Source: Sycobia sp. Sy_11
Lineage: Eukaryota; Arthropoda; Insecta; Hymenoptera; Epichrysomallidae
Reading direction: 5' to 3'
Length of the DNA: 64,000 bases
NCBI GenBank assembly: GCA_018907035.1
Contig: JACCIC010000225.1
Location: 186,001-250,000 of the forward strand
In this document: positions 12,411 to 25,003 of the stretch, in pieces
Layout: every line of letters begins with the position of its first letter
How positions within the stretch are numbered: position 1 is the first letter of the stretch
Program-made: the position numbers and the translations under genes
Notes under the pieces: generated by a model
What the model was told of the DNA's origin: nothing
The model's database searches: none
Seen by the model: only the letters and a program-made list of their open reading frames with translations

Positions 12411-12981
12411 CACTCGGCGTGTAATATAAATCAGAGATTAAGCAGCACATACTAGAAGACTTTAGTTGGCGCCTTATCGAAAAAATACCATGTACTGGTC
12501 GCTTTAAAGCTTCATAATTGGAGTGAGATTGAATCCTCTTAACACTCCTTTCTATTGTATGACGTGTTGATTGAGTTACTCGAGATGTCGAGACCGCGAC
12601 GCAGAATAGGTCACCAGTGGCATTCCGCTTCCTCATTGGATCACACCCACCATTGGACCAATTGGCTACTCATGGTAGTACTAAATAAAACCATGCAAAT
12701 AATTCACTATATGTATATGTATATTGTAAGGAAGAACGCTCGTTTTTGTTATTATTATTAATATGAAGAATACCCGCATTGATTCTTTAATATTTGTAAC
12801 TTGAATGTGATTAGGTATGTATTAATATCTGTATGCAACGGTTTTTATCCTCATCAGGGATCTTTTCTGTTTCATGTGTGCTATTACAATAAATTACATT
12901 AAATATTTTTCTTTGTTGTGTTATATATCTAAATCTTTATTGTACTTTTACATCCAGTCTACCTATGCATAAATTATCTAA

Positions 12982-13032
<51 letters not shown>

Positions 13033-14635
13033 TAACTCTTGATTTAAAATTTACGAAACACCGTGAGTATTATATGGAACGTCGTCAAAAAAATTGCAAA
13101 TACCATAGTTAAAAAATCTGATTTCAGTTAGTTTACTTCTGTTGAAATGAAGTGTATCATTAAGAATAAACTTACAATTTCGGATCATATTACTATCGTT
13201 TATGAATGTGTTGATATTTGGGTTTACGCAGCATGTAATAACGGGGGGTATTAAAACCTTTACCTGAGGAATTAGGCACGTCAAGAATTGTGACCATTAT
13301 GTACCTATAACGATAATAAGGCTTATCGCTAGTTTACGAATTATAATATTAGGCATTTAAGAAACGCCCTATCCTCAAAGATAACGTCTTTTTTGACGAG
13401 CCAATGTGTAGAAAACTTAAAAAATAATTGTCAAATGTTAATTCACGGCTATTGAACTAATATTGACACTTTTTTGTACATAAATCCATGTATATATTCA
13501 CTCGTGTTTATTAAATAATAAAAAAAAACTTAACTGAAATCCGTTTATTTCTATTAACTTCACTCAAATCTAGGGAAGGAAATAATTACTTATACACTCG
13601 CGATTAACGTTCGCATGTGAAGTGAACGATATTTGAAAGTAACTTTCTACTGTTTAAATTATAAAATTTAAATAAGAAACTTCGTTCAGAATTTAAAACA
13701 ATTTCGACCAGTTTCCATCAATGAACGGTGAGCATGATTGGTTTCCATGAATTAGTAATAAACTTTCGACACCTGTATAATAAATGTAAATATAGAGCGA
13801 CGACAAATAACAAAAAAAATGTAGATATCTAACATATTATTTAGATTTAATGTATACCAATGCTAAAATAATTCTGTTACAGACATTGAAATCACAAGCT
13901 TTATAAACTCTACGCTTTAATACAATAAATCGAAGTCGGCTTGATTAGAGTTATAAATATTTCATCTTATGAACTGATGACACTATCTACTTTTACATTA
14001 AAGCTAATACAAGACAATAAGATATTTTATTTTCAATTTCAACATCTAGTACTGTTATATTAATTTAATAATATAGTTCCGATAAAAGATTATGATTTAT
14101 ATATGATATTAATTATTTAACTCATTCCGAGATTCCTAAAAAACTTTATATTATAAATGAAGGATAGATTTTAGAATAGCATTTATTTCTATATTATTTT
14201 AATTTTTCTGATTCTAATAATAAGTATTTTACATTTTATAAGAAAACGTGAATATTGAGTTTATTTAAAAAATATGAAAGGCTCATTTTCGCAACTTTGT
14301 TTAAAATGTTTATGATATTTAGTGAAAGTTTTGTCTTTATGGTACCAACAAAAAATAAATATTAGGTTTACTTTACTGTTGCTTTAATAATTTTTTTCAA
14401 ATTCGAAGATAATTTTCATAAAACTATCTAATTATACAGAAAGAAGGTTTATATTCCTAGTCGAATATGAAAAGTTTATATAATGAAGAAATAATCTTTA
14501 CAATTTTCGTAAAGGTACATACTAAATACGTTATACGCTTTACGTTAACTACTTTATAATATTTAAATTTAAATGGTTAAATAAAATAACAATTTTAATA
14601 ATATGTTTCAAAATAAATATATTTCAATGAGCGTA
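12411..14635. other. AT-rich DNA downstream of SPH2
   Basis: No gene supported. A long TA tract lies at about 12984-13031. The minus-strand ORF at 13051-13284 (77 codons) has no recognisable domain. The region immediately below 14636 should contain the SPH2 3' UTR. Confidence 0.45.
12984..13031. repeat. (TA)n microsatellite
   Basis: About 24 TA units. Confidence 0.92.
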
Positions 14636-17600
14636 TCATAGATGAGCAAAAGCAGCTATTTCAGATTGAATCCACGAGATAAAGTTCGCAGTACTAGTGT
14701 GTACAGCTAGGTCCATTTCTGCAAGACCTTCTGAAGTTATTCCAACGACACGTAATTCACCTTGTTCATTTAATTGCATCACAGGATTACCAAAGTCACC
14801 CTAAGAAAAGAAACACAATATTTTTAATTATTATACTAAATGTCTATAAATCATAGGAAGGAACACAAAAAATTTTTATGTAAAAAACTAAATAACAAAT
14901 TTTATGATCACTTTCAGAGTCGACAACACTCATAGATTGATTCAAAATCAATATCTATTAATCTAGTAAATTCTATTGTAATTGTAAACCACTTCAGTAT
15001 TTTCTATGAAGTTATTATTGTGATAAGATAATTGAAAACTCAATATTTTTGTTTATTAATATAGTAGATATTTAAAATATGATATATTTTATGAAATACG
15101 TACAAAAGATGGTCCCCGTAAATTGCTTGTATATGAACCAGTACAGAAATTATTTCTATTAATATAAATATCTGATAATTGTCCATCTCTAGCCATTGAT
15201 GATACGGCATCTAAACACTCAGAGTACAACATCACATTATCCATAATGACCTGTAAACTAAGTCCTATATCGCGATTTTGTAATGCTTCAATTGTGTCAG
15301 CTCCAAATCCAACCATGTAAACAGGACTTGAATAATCTAATTCATACGGTGAAAATGGAATTGCTTGAAGATTTTCATTGTATATGAATGAATTATCTAG
15401 TTTCAGTAAGCCTAAATTAATAGATCTGCCAATTCTGTAATGATAATAAATGGGTATGATATATAATAGCTTTTTGCATCATAGACTTATCTAAAAATCC
15501 AAAGAAACTGTTCATTAATAATGTATACTTTTGAAATAATAGAAAAAAACATCTCAAAATCTTTTGCTATGTAGAATATTTTCAAAACCTCTATAGTATG
15601 AGTCAAGATCCATGTACATGTTTTACCTATCCTGTATCAAGCCCATATTATATGCTTGATTCAAGAGTTATATCTCGTGCCCACCCATCAGTCAAATAAA
15701 TATTTAAATAAAAACATCTATTGCGATAACATAAAACAAATAAGAGCTCTGATCCCTGCTCAGTGTTCATATTTTGATGGCACAGTTAACTAATCGCTCT
15801 TGAACAAATAGAGTGATTCTCTGAGCCGTGGTCAATATCAGATCAAAGCTACGTAAAGCATAAAAATGGATCTTTAAAAAGCAAATTAGGCCGCTTTAAA
15901 GAATAAAGTATAATTAATTTTCTGAATGACTTCAAGAATACTGGACTACGTAAAAGATAAGGAAACGTAAAAGTCTAAAGTAAATTATCGTTAAATAGTC
16001 ATTCACTATTAAATTGGCTGTATATAGTCTCGATAGTTCATATTTTCAATGTTGCAGTTGTAATAGGAAGAGATGTAAAATCTTTGTACTACTATACCTA
16101 GCAAGCCTTATCTAGTACTTCAATTTAAAATGTCTGTTTACTGAGTCAATAATTCCATTTACAACGGGATTAAGGGTTTTCCACCTACATTTGTATAATA
16201 TCTCTATATGCCTAGAACTTATTGGAATTCGACATTTTGTGTCGTGACTTCAATTATTAAAAAATAAAAACATAACTAAAGGGTTATTTTTACCGTGTCT
16301 ACGCGTACAGATATGGAAGTTCAAATATCCATTGTTTACTGCATCACGCATAGAATATATATTTTACTCGCACTCAGCAGTCAGTAAAACGAGCGATGTG
16401 CGCCTTAAACATGTAAGAAAACGAAAGCGAATCACACGTTGAACATAGTTAACTCTGGCTAATCCAACATGCTTAGGAGAGCGCATTCTTCAGACAGTGC
16501 CATATTACTCACTTTCTGCCTTGATAGAGATTCTACTACATTATTAATCTATATAGTGTATGCTATATATATATATATATATATATAGGTTATGCAGAAT
16601 TATTTAGTTCATTTTCCGTTTAAAATATATATCCAAGTCTTTATGTAACTCGCTATAGTGACGTGCTCAGACATAATGCTTAGTTATATATTAGAAGAAT
16701 ATAATACGAGTGTGTTTAAATTTAAGTCACAGTAATATTCAATTTCATAATACTGAATACCGATAATATATAATAGAATATTACACTGAGGCCTCTCATG
16801 TTGCACTAGCCGCGTCGTACAGTATGCAGTGCTTTACCCTGCTTACAGTACAGCACATGCGCCAATTTCTCAGTGGAGTACCGTACTCATTTATAATCAT
16901 CATTTCACAATAATGTTTCTTCATTGATAATTCTAGTTAACTTAGAAACTCATATTATCTTAAAAATATATTTATTATGTTAACATTATCGTTGCACTTT
17001 TGTTTATTTTCTATCCACATTCTCTATCAAGCCATTTTAATGCAAAATGCAATCAGTAACTTTGAATATATATACAGCGCGTCAATTATTAGTTCTGTTC
17101 AATGTTATGATTTCACTGAAAGGATTAACTAATATACAGATAAATGGAATCACTGCTTCTTATTACATATATTCAAATCGGTTGAAAGGAATAATTATCG
17201 TCCTATTTATATAATTTCCAATTTACTTAAGCTGTTAAACTCAATTTAATCTAAGCTATACATACTTCGGCAATCACCCCTAGTTGAACAACAGCATAAG
17301 TTTATTATGAGTAAATCTATAATTATTGAAAGAATGTGCCTGTTCGGGTTTACGACTTCCGCGTATTAGGGGTGGGAATGTTTATATCGACGCTACGATA
17401 ATATAAAAAAACCGCCGGCTCGCCGCCGCCGCGTCGGCTTGTTCGAGACGAAGGGGCTTGCGTGTCGCGTCACGACTGGCATTGTCGACACGATCGCCGG
17501 TGCGAACAGTCAAGCTTAAGCGGTACTAGTTTTGGATTTCTCGGTGCCTAAAACAAAGAGTGCATGCGACATTTTAGCATATTCACAGATTCCACCGAAC

Positions 17601-20176
17601 TCTGTTTGTGTATTGGACGATTGTCTGTGTTAAATTAAGCAGTGCTAACTCTTGTGAGAGCTGTATTTGCTGAGTGCAAACTGCTCTAAGGCAAACGCAT
17701 TTCGTGGCATCAAAATTTCACTGCCCGGCATCGTAGCGTTGGTCACCGGATACGTCGGGGCGTGCAGCGTGCGTAGGGTTTGCGCTCTCTTCGCCCGGTT
17801 TTACTCCCTAGACGATACTAAACCAGCGGCAACCAGAATTTATAATTTTTCGTCATCGTTATAAGTGTGAACGTTCACTAATTGTAAGATGGTTTGTATT
17901 AATTTAGAATAGGCTTACCCCGGCTCTTCCTTCTAATCGTGAGGGTTTTTGTGCCGAGGCAAGTTGTTGCATTTCCGCGATATCTGTCGTTTTTATTGAG
18001 AAAACAGCCAATAATTCCTTTATCCTCTTCACTAAATCCTTATCTTTAATAAATAAAATTATTACATTTTTGTTCAGTGCCGTTGTCATGTTTAAATTCA
18101 AAAGCGAAGCTCAAACATAGCAAGGAACCGTTCTTTTTTGTAATTTTAGGTTAGAATATTGTGGGAACCTAAAATGATAGAGTAATTCTGAGTTTAGAAT
18201 CGGTTTTAGCGTACTAAATTCCTTTAGGTACGCTAGGTATGGTCTATAGGTGTGAAATTTCATCGAATTTTATCGGTATATGATAATTAATCCTTGTTTT
18301 ATATAACATGGCATTATTTAACAAATATATTTATAATGTATAAATAAATAAATAAAGTAATAATATGAGGTGAATCATTATATATTTACATACGCATTTC
18401 TGACAGAGTTTGCATATGTAAGGGAAAGCACTACTCCTCGTATTTGCATAGTGATGGGAGATTCAAATCGATTAAGCGTTCCTCCAACTACTCTCATATA
18501 TTGATAATCAACGATATCACCGATTTTCGAAGCGATTTCTGCCGTGATAAGAATCCATCTTGTATTATAGATGGTGCCGTCACTGTACAAATATTCTTCT
18601 TCTCCAGGTATCCATATATTGCTAAACACTGTTACTACATTTGGAAAAACCCCTTCCTCAGCATCCTCTCCCCCAATGATTCGTCTTCTTAAACCTTTGA
18701 ATGCATTTACAAATAATTTACTTTTATATATTTGTAATCAATAATAAAATATCTGTTATATTAAAGCATGCGTATAAAACTAGATTGTATATTTATACAT
18801 AAACAATAATTAATTGTAATATTTACAAGAATAATTTGTTCATATTTGTCTAATATAATATAATCTGTGAGTGATAATATAATATATAATGTAAGTCGCT
18901 AGATGTTTGCTGAATGTTGATCTAGTATTTACTCATTTTCGATGCAATGAGAGTTATTGCATTGGAAAATGGGATGTTTTGAGTTTTGATTCTGTCTATG
19001 TAAGTAAAATAGATTAAATAATTTATAATTAATATTCTTTTTAACTAATCATTAAAAATTAATCTTTAAAAACTACACAATAATAATAATTATAAAAAAT
19101 AGTAATAGTTATAGATAATAGTAATAGTTATAGAAAATAGTAATAGTTTCTATAAAAATATACTATTTTTATGCAGCAAAATCTATACGTTAAGAAGCAC
19201 TAAGCAAACTTAGTTGTTTTTCTAGCTGAAACAAATTTTCTTATATGAGAATATTTTGGAAGTTATAATGGACTATTGCTATACATAAAAATACTAAGAA
19301 ATATATAATAAAACCATCATCCGTAGGTACTAAAAATCTGGATTATACGTATGCTGCTCACCTAATCATAAAAATGTTTCAAATTTTCAAATAAATCATA
19401 TGTATTTTCAGACTCTGATTATGAATATAGTAAAGAGAATTGGCGAAAATATAAAATCTAACTGTGAATATGATAAAAAAATATAAAAACTTTTCTCTAT
19501 GGAACGATTTTGTGTTTCGAAATAAATTTTTTGAACAAAAGTTGAGACCTTATTGAAAGAAATTGTTTATTTCCTATCAATTTTTTCTCTAAAAAATTTG
19601 ATTATCGAAAAAAACGCAATAAATGATGAAAGTTTCGAGCTTCTAATCAGCCCAAGTTATACTCAATACGTCAAGAATCTACCTCCCAACGCAGATGATG
19701 CACCTTAAAGTGCGGTACAAGCACTTTCTAATTTTACATTTTGCTCATAAAATTAAAATTTTTAGCAGCTTTTACAAGTTTTTGTCATTTACCTTCGTAA
19801 AGGTAATGGTAAGACAATATGTATATCTTAACTTATAATAATTTTAAGAACTATACAAATCTGGAATGTACCTATGTTAACATAATGAAAATTATATTTC
19901 GCGAGTTACAAATCATGAGTAAAATTACGTGCGAGAGCACGTAATTTAATTACAGGTCTACAAATCAATTGTTTTTTATCCTCGTATTTTTTTCATAATT
20001 AGTTTTTCATTTTTTGATAATAAATAATAAACATTCACACAAAATTTTACACTACAGAATACACTGTACCTACTGGCGCTGTGTTCAACTTATAGACAGC
20101 GTGACCTGCTTGTGTCAGTCCATTCATACCGGACGTATTTTTCTGTATATGCTTACTTATATTAATAAATATATAC

Positions 20177-20223
<47 letters not shown>

Positions 20224-20228
20224 TATAC

Positions 20229-20282
<54 letters not shown>

Positions 20283-23200
20283 CATGAATATAAATGCATT
20301 CTATCTCTTAACAGTATGTATATATGTATGTACAATTAGAAAGAGCTTGTACCGCACTTCACGCTACCTCATCTGAGAGAAAGGGAATTCCCTGATGTGT
20401 CCACTATGACTTGGATTGATTAGAAGCTCGAAATGCTCATCATTCATTGTGTTTTTCTCGATAATTATTCATTTCCGAGACAAAAATAGAGGGCATAAAA
20501 TATGTTTTGCAATAAGATCTACAACTTCCGTTCAAAATTTTTATTCAGAACTCAAAATCGTTCCATACACAGTGGTTTCTATATATTTTTTATCATATTT
20601 ATAATTAAATTTTTTATTTCGTCAATTTTCTGTATTATATTCGTAATCAGCATCTGAAAATACGTATGATTTTTTTGAAAATTTGTATCCGATTTTATTT
20701 TTAAACTATAACATTTTTTATGATTAGGTGAGTAGCATACAAACATCCAGATGTTTAGAACCAGTGAACGTTTTTATTTCTCAATATATAGACTAAACTT
20801 TATTCTGACCTAATTTGAATCGGGCGAAATGTTTACTGCAGCGGAGGTTCACTACGCTTTAGAGTAAATTTAAAGAATTCATTTAAACTAATTTGGCCAT
20901 GATATTTGGCCATAAACTAATTGATAAATTGGTCATGAAAATATATCGATGGCTCCCGGATTATTTGCAGATCGAAGACATAAAAGTATTGATGAAAAGA
21001 TGCGTTTGGTGATGGGCAGGTCTGCCTTCCTTCTGGTGAACATTATAAATCTTGGCCGTCCATCTTATGCAGTTCAATTTTCATATCAGATCTTATGAGC
21101 TATCTGGTGATGAACATTTCTGCCGATGGTGGTGTCGAATATCATTTCGCATTAGGTGAACTCGGAGTTGTACAAATCTCTGCTAGTTCGATGGGTGGCT
21201 TTAATGAAAACCCCGTTTGGATAATCTGAGGTTGGATAGTGTGAGTCTGTCCCAACTAACTAGAATCAGTAAGGGTAACAATTAACAATTATCATTGTAA
21301 TCCCATTGAACACTGGGTACGGCGGATGCTTCTATAGGAGGGGAGAATGCAATTTGCCAGAGATAAAAATAATACAGCTTCTCTGCCTTTGTGACTTTTT
21401 CTACATTTTAAAATCTCTAAAAAAATTCGAATTTTTTACTCAAAATTTTTTTAAATTTATTTTCGTCGTCCCTAGGAAATCCAGTACGAATAATAACCAT
21501 GAAAAAACTAACCAAATTACTGGATCCAAAAAATGAGACCTCCCAATAACCAAGTACGCATCGTACCACTAAACCAGAGTGCTCATTAAATTAAATAATT
21601 TTAGGTTATACTCCAATCACACCTGCTCGATATCCTGACCTTGCGCAATTATCCAAAGCTGAAAATTTTGGTAAAATGATCTTGAAGTAGCTCAGAAACA
21701 TAGTTTTAAAGCATATTCTTCTTGTAAATGATAATATGTCCATTTAAAGTTTTTTATAGTTAACAATACAGATAACTCCATATGTCACATTGGTAACAAG
21801 TGATATCACAATATCAAGATCTATCTAGTCCAAGCATTATCCTCACTGTATGCAGAGAGATATTTCTTCTCAATTCAACGGCTCCTTTTAAGGAAAGGAC
21901 TCTTAAACCCATATATTATTTAGGATTTTCATTGAGATTTTACTTTTAATTAACGTTAACCACTCTAAAACGTAGCATATATCAATTTTAGTATCAATAT
22001 ATTTTGACGAATTCAGAGAATTTTCTGCAGCTCAAGACCAGTTTGTGACAATTTCCGAACTACACTGTATCAGTATAATAATGTGCCTTCTATCGTGCAT
22101 AATAAGTTTTAGAGCATAGACAAGTTTTTTATTTAGGTGTACATCTAGGCTTGATTTCAATAAATCGTATATGACATCAGCTAGTTCCTTCTCCGAGCTT
22201 CTTGAAAAAGATTGTATAAAGTTTGAGAGGAATAGTGAAATCTTCAGCATACTCAATGGCAATGATTCTTTCCTACCATATTTACTGATTTTCTGCTCTT
22301 ATAAGTTTACCAGTCCATTTACTATATATTTCTACATCAGCAGTGAGTCTCTGTAATCCATCTTCTGATAAAAACGTTGTTCTTCTTGCAGATAAAGCTC
22401 TGCAAATAATAGTTTTTATAATGCTATTTATAGCATCCTCCAGCCCCACAAAGGCATATAATACAGTTTTCTTCAAATTTCAAACTTACTTAATGCATTC
22501 AACCGCTGAATTATGAGCCATCTCAATAGCCATATTGTATTCACCTATTATATTCACCATGTCTGCGTAAACGAGTAAGCTATGTAAACGAGTTAAGACA
22601 GGTAACTAATTGACCGCCTTGAATGTATATCTATAATTCTTTCTATCGTTTTTGATATGAACGATATCAGGGAGATTGATTTGAAATCCTTCATTGCATA
22701 AAAATACTCCTCCATGTTTTGGTATGATGAAGACACAAGATCTTTTCCATTTTCCTGGTATGTATTCAATGACGATACTTGCTGTAAAGGCGTACATAAT
22801 CAGTTTTGGATAACTGGGGTATCTAATCTTCAGAATCTCAAGAAGGCCTTCAGTAGCTTCCGCTGTCTTAAATAGTGTATATAAGATTATCGTCCAATTG
22901 AAGAAACGACCTGGACGTCTAGGTCCTAATAATAGAAACAATATTGCATCTGCATTCAGACTGAGTACGTGTAAAATATTTCTTCATATTTACAATACGT
23001 TCGCCGCTAATTACAATAATGATAATGATAATCATGAAAAAATTATCAAAATCATGTTTTATCACATTTATATTAAAAAATATGAAAAAATTAAAAAAAT
23101 ATTGTATGAATTTTCCTTACTCAAGCATTCTAGGAATGTAATATAATATAGTTTTTCATAATATTGTACAATTATTATTATTTTATATCGAACAATAAGC

Positions 23201-23603
23201 TCTCCAAATTGAATACAGTTAATTCTTGAATTGATATCTCTCTATTACTAGATAAGTGATTTGACAATTTCAATTTTATAATCACTATTATTCGAAACCC
23301 TCAAGTTTGGATACGTCCTATTACAGTTCATTATTCAAAAAGGCTAAATTATAATCTATATATTTCCAAGACTTAAATCATCGAATCACTATTAGACTTC
23401 CGAACTTCCACAGATAGCTTATTGTAGTTTTATCGAGATTGTCGATGAAATTCGAGTAATAACGAAATATTTATACGTATATTTTTATCGTTCATATCAA
23501 TTTTTACAATCATATCAACTATTCAAGAAAAAATATTATATAAATACTTACGTGCATTCACAACATTTAAAAGATATAAGAATAAAATCAGTTTTAAAAT
23601 CAT
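14636..23603 (-). CDS. SPH2: secreted serine protease homologue, catalytically dead
   Basis: Four minus-strand exons: 23552-23603, 18394-18694, 15104-15434 and 14636-14800, giving 282 residues. Exon sizes (52, 301, 331, 165) are identical to SPH1, and intron phases are 1, 2, 0. Donors are GTAAGT, GTATGT and GTACGT. Exon 1 gives the signal peptide [17 protein letters not shown]. The propeptide RLRRR precedes IIGGEDAE. The His site reads TAEIASKIG, the Asp site INLGLL, and the Ser site GDFGNP, so all three catalytic residues are replaced. GWG of active enzymes reads GFG. Only the Cys pair in YSEC and NNFCTG remains. Exon 4 is about 57% identical to SPH1 in protein and exon 3 about 53%, by hand count. 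Introns are long (4857, 2959 and 303 bp) and have taken up a SINE, a LINE and a GC-rich island. Role unknown; a secreted non-enzymatic effector is the best inference. Confidence 0.9.
16564..16587. repeat. (TA)n microsatellite in SPH2 intron 2
   Basis: About 12 TA units. Confidence 0.85.
17340..17890 (+). promoter_or_regulatory. GC-rich promoter-like island or LTR in SPH2 intron 2
   Basis: This stretch is strikingly richer in GC and CpG than its surroundings. GATAATATAAAAAAA (near 17396-17410) could be a TATA box. It is followed by a CCGCCG-rich tract (17411-17435), with AACAGTCA, a possible initiator, about 95 bp further on. A perfect 12-bp palindrome, GTGAACGTTCAC, ends the island (near 17868-17879). 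It could be the LTR of an inserted retrotransposon or the promoter/5' exon of a nested gene. No matching second LTR was found by eye, and no plus-strand coding domain was recognised. Confidence 0.35.
17922..18101 (-). CDS. exon-like ORF nested in SPH2 intron 2, function unknown
   Basis: An open minus-strand frame starts at ATG 18101 (or the in-frame ATG at about 18089). It runs about 60 codons as a charged, non-AT-biased peptide (for example [36 protein letters not shown]) and then meets GTAAGC, a good splice donor, near 17921. It could be the first coding exon of a nested gene or a gag-like fragment. No downstream exon was found and no family is recognised. It lies beside the GC-rich island at 17340-17890. 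Confidence 0.3.
18207..18235. repeat. short inverted repeat (hairpin)
   Basis: TAGCGTAC at 18207-18214 and its complement GTACGCTA at 18228-18235 form an 8-bp perfect stem. TAAA/TTTA pairing extends it after a one-base bulge. Confidence 0.6.
18695..20160. other. SPH2 intron 1, AT-rich part
   Basis: Intronic DNA with simple AT-rich sequence, including short repeats of AATAGTAATAGTTATAGA type near 19095-19150. No exon or domain seen. Confidence 0.5.
20169..20281. repeat. long compound (TA)n/(TACA) microsatellite
   Basis: About 110 bp of TA units interrupted by TACATA and TACAGATA. The ORF of repeated Tyr-Ile across it is a by-product. Confidence 0.93.
21275..21586 (-). mobile_element. tRNA-derived SINE (degraded)
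   Basis: On the minus strand the head GAGCACTCTGGTTTAGTGG (from 21586) includes TGGTTTAGTGG (21566-21576). That fits the Pol III A-box consensus TRGYNNARNNG exactly. It continues as a tRNA-like body with GGGAGGTC, then a poorly preserved B box (GGATCC), and a non-tRNA body with GGACGACGAAAATAAATTT. The layout resembles tRNA-derived SINEs I recall from Hymenoptera. A functional tRNA is excluded because the T-arm is not preserved. Boundaries are approximate. Confidence 0.5.
22030..22941 (-). mobile_element. LINE reverse-transcriptase remnant (Jockey/R1-like)
   Basis: The minus strand carries pieces of a non-LTR reverse transcriptase in several frames. [21 protein letters not shown] (near 22700-22780) matches the FPxxWKxxxVxxIPKxGK segment. 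[16 protein letters not shown] (near 22430) matches the AFxDLExAFDxI segment. A further piece ([15 protein letters not shown], near 22100) resembles the region just after the YADD motif. Stops and frameshifts break it, so it is dead. It lies in SPH2 intron 1 in the same orientation as the gene. Clade is uncertain. Confidence 0.6.
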
Positions 23604-23663
23604 GTTGATAATGGTTATTCAATTTTATGTCAAGCTCAACTTATAGATTTATTAAGCTGATAA
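23604..23663 (-). promoter_or_regulatory. SPH2 core promoter with GATA-type motifs
   Basis: Minus strand: TTATCAG (23657-23663), a TATA-like CTATAA (23641-23646), and CCATTATCA (23606-23614) next to the ATG. Spacing matches SPH1, so the promoter was probably duplicated with the gene. Confidence 0.55.
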
Positions 23664-24943
23664 CAAGTCTTCCTCATTTGATAAGAAAATGTGACAAGAA
23701 AATGTGTTTTTCTATAAGTCTGAATGTGAAGAAGATATTTTCAACTTAAATTATTCATAAGATTGCAATGAAGATGAAAAAATAAATTAATATCTGGTTG
23801 GTTACAAATGAAGATATTAAATATTATTTTATATTAAGCGATTATTCAGTATGATTTTATTTTATCACAATTTTTCGTCTATTCAAAAACTTTTATCATT
23901 CGTTAATTTTCGTTTGGAATATTTGTAGCAATAATATTTATGGCCATTAGTATAATATTTCTCCAAGTATAATATAACTTAGAAGAAAATATATATCAAT
24001 AATCGCTCATATATACGCAAAATTTACGGCAAATTATTTACAGTAGATTTAATGCAAATTTTCATTGTAAATTAATACAACCATGCAGTTGTAGATCTTA
24101 TTTAAATGATAGAAATAAATCTTCATCACAGCTCAACACTAATTATATCTTTTGGACCTAAAATTAGCAACAAATTATGCTAATAGTCTGATACAGGTCT
24201 CTATAACGTTGCGATATATATATATGGAGTAGGTACGGTAGCTTAATATAGCTTAATAAGCTAGCATGATGTAATGGGTAACAAATTAGAAAAAAATTAG
24301 CAACAAACATTTACATGTCTTTGGGATGTGGGCTTATAAAGTGACTACTCCGGCTTAAATGACGTGATAACACTTGCGGGTAGAAAAACAAAATTGAGAT
24401 GAAGAACGGAAAATGTTTGTAGAGGTGATCGAGTTCAGATCCGGGTCCATGCGCGCAGATATATTCTATTACGTTACCTTGTATGTAATCATATATATGT
24501 GATTATCATATTAATAATGTGTACGTTAATAATTTTGTATTGAAATATTTTAAAAAATAGTTCTAATTAGAATATAGATTACTTAATACTTTTCATTTGA
24601 AATTGTACAATTCTCTTTATGATTTTCTCATTCGAACAAGTCTCGACTTAACGCATATTTCAGAATATTTTATAAATATAGTGCATATCATACATAATTT
24701 AATTTAAAGCGTTTGGAGTATGTTTTATTTATGCTAATTTTTTTTTTTAGAATTTAGAAATATACATATAAGAAAAAATCCCATTTAATCTTTGTGAATA
24801 TTTGCATTTCAATTCAAATAATAATCCTTCAATATGTTCAAGAATAAGAAAATATATTTAAACCACTTTTAAAAATATTAGCTAATATGATTATGAATGG
24901 CAATACGAGTTACTTTAGTTCTTATCAAAATTAAAATACTTTT
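23664..24943. other. divergent intergenic region between SPH2 and SPH3
   Basis: About 1.3 kb of AT-rich DNA separates the two divergent promoters. No ORF of interest. A short TA run lies near 24216-24225. Shared regulatory elements for both genes could lie here. Confidence 0.5.
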
Positions 24944-25003
24944 TTATCAGTTTGATAATTATATAAATTTATCATCACATAACATTTAACATCTATTATC
25001 GAA
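24944..25003 (+). promoter_or_regulatory. SPH3 core promoter with GATA-type motifs
   Basis: Plus strand: TTATCAG (24944-24950), TATATAA (24960-24966), and ATTATC (24995-25000) a few bases before the ATG at 25004. Order and spacing match SPH1 and SPH2. Confidence 0.6.

Noticed and set aside
12343..12636. 97-codon minus-strand ORF
   Set aside because: No domain recognised, and it overlaps the end of the BEL/Pao remnant on the other strand.
20014..20376. 120-codon ORF rich in Tyr-Ile
   Set aside because: Translation of the TA microsatellite.
21540..21590. tRNA gene
   Set aside because: A good A box, but the T-arm/B box is not conserved; better explained as a SINE head.
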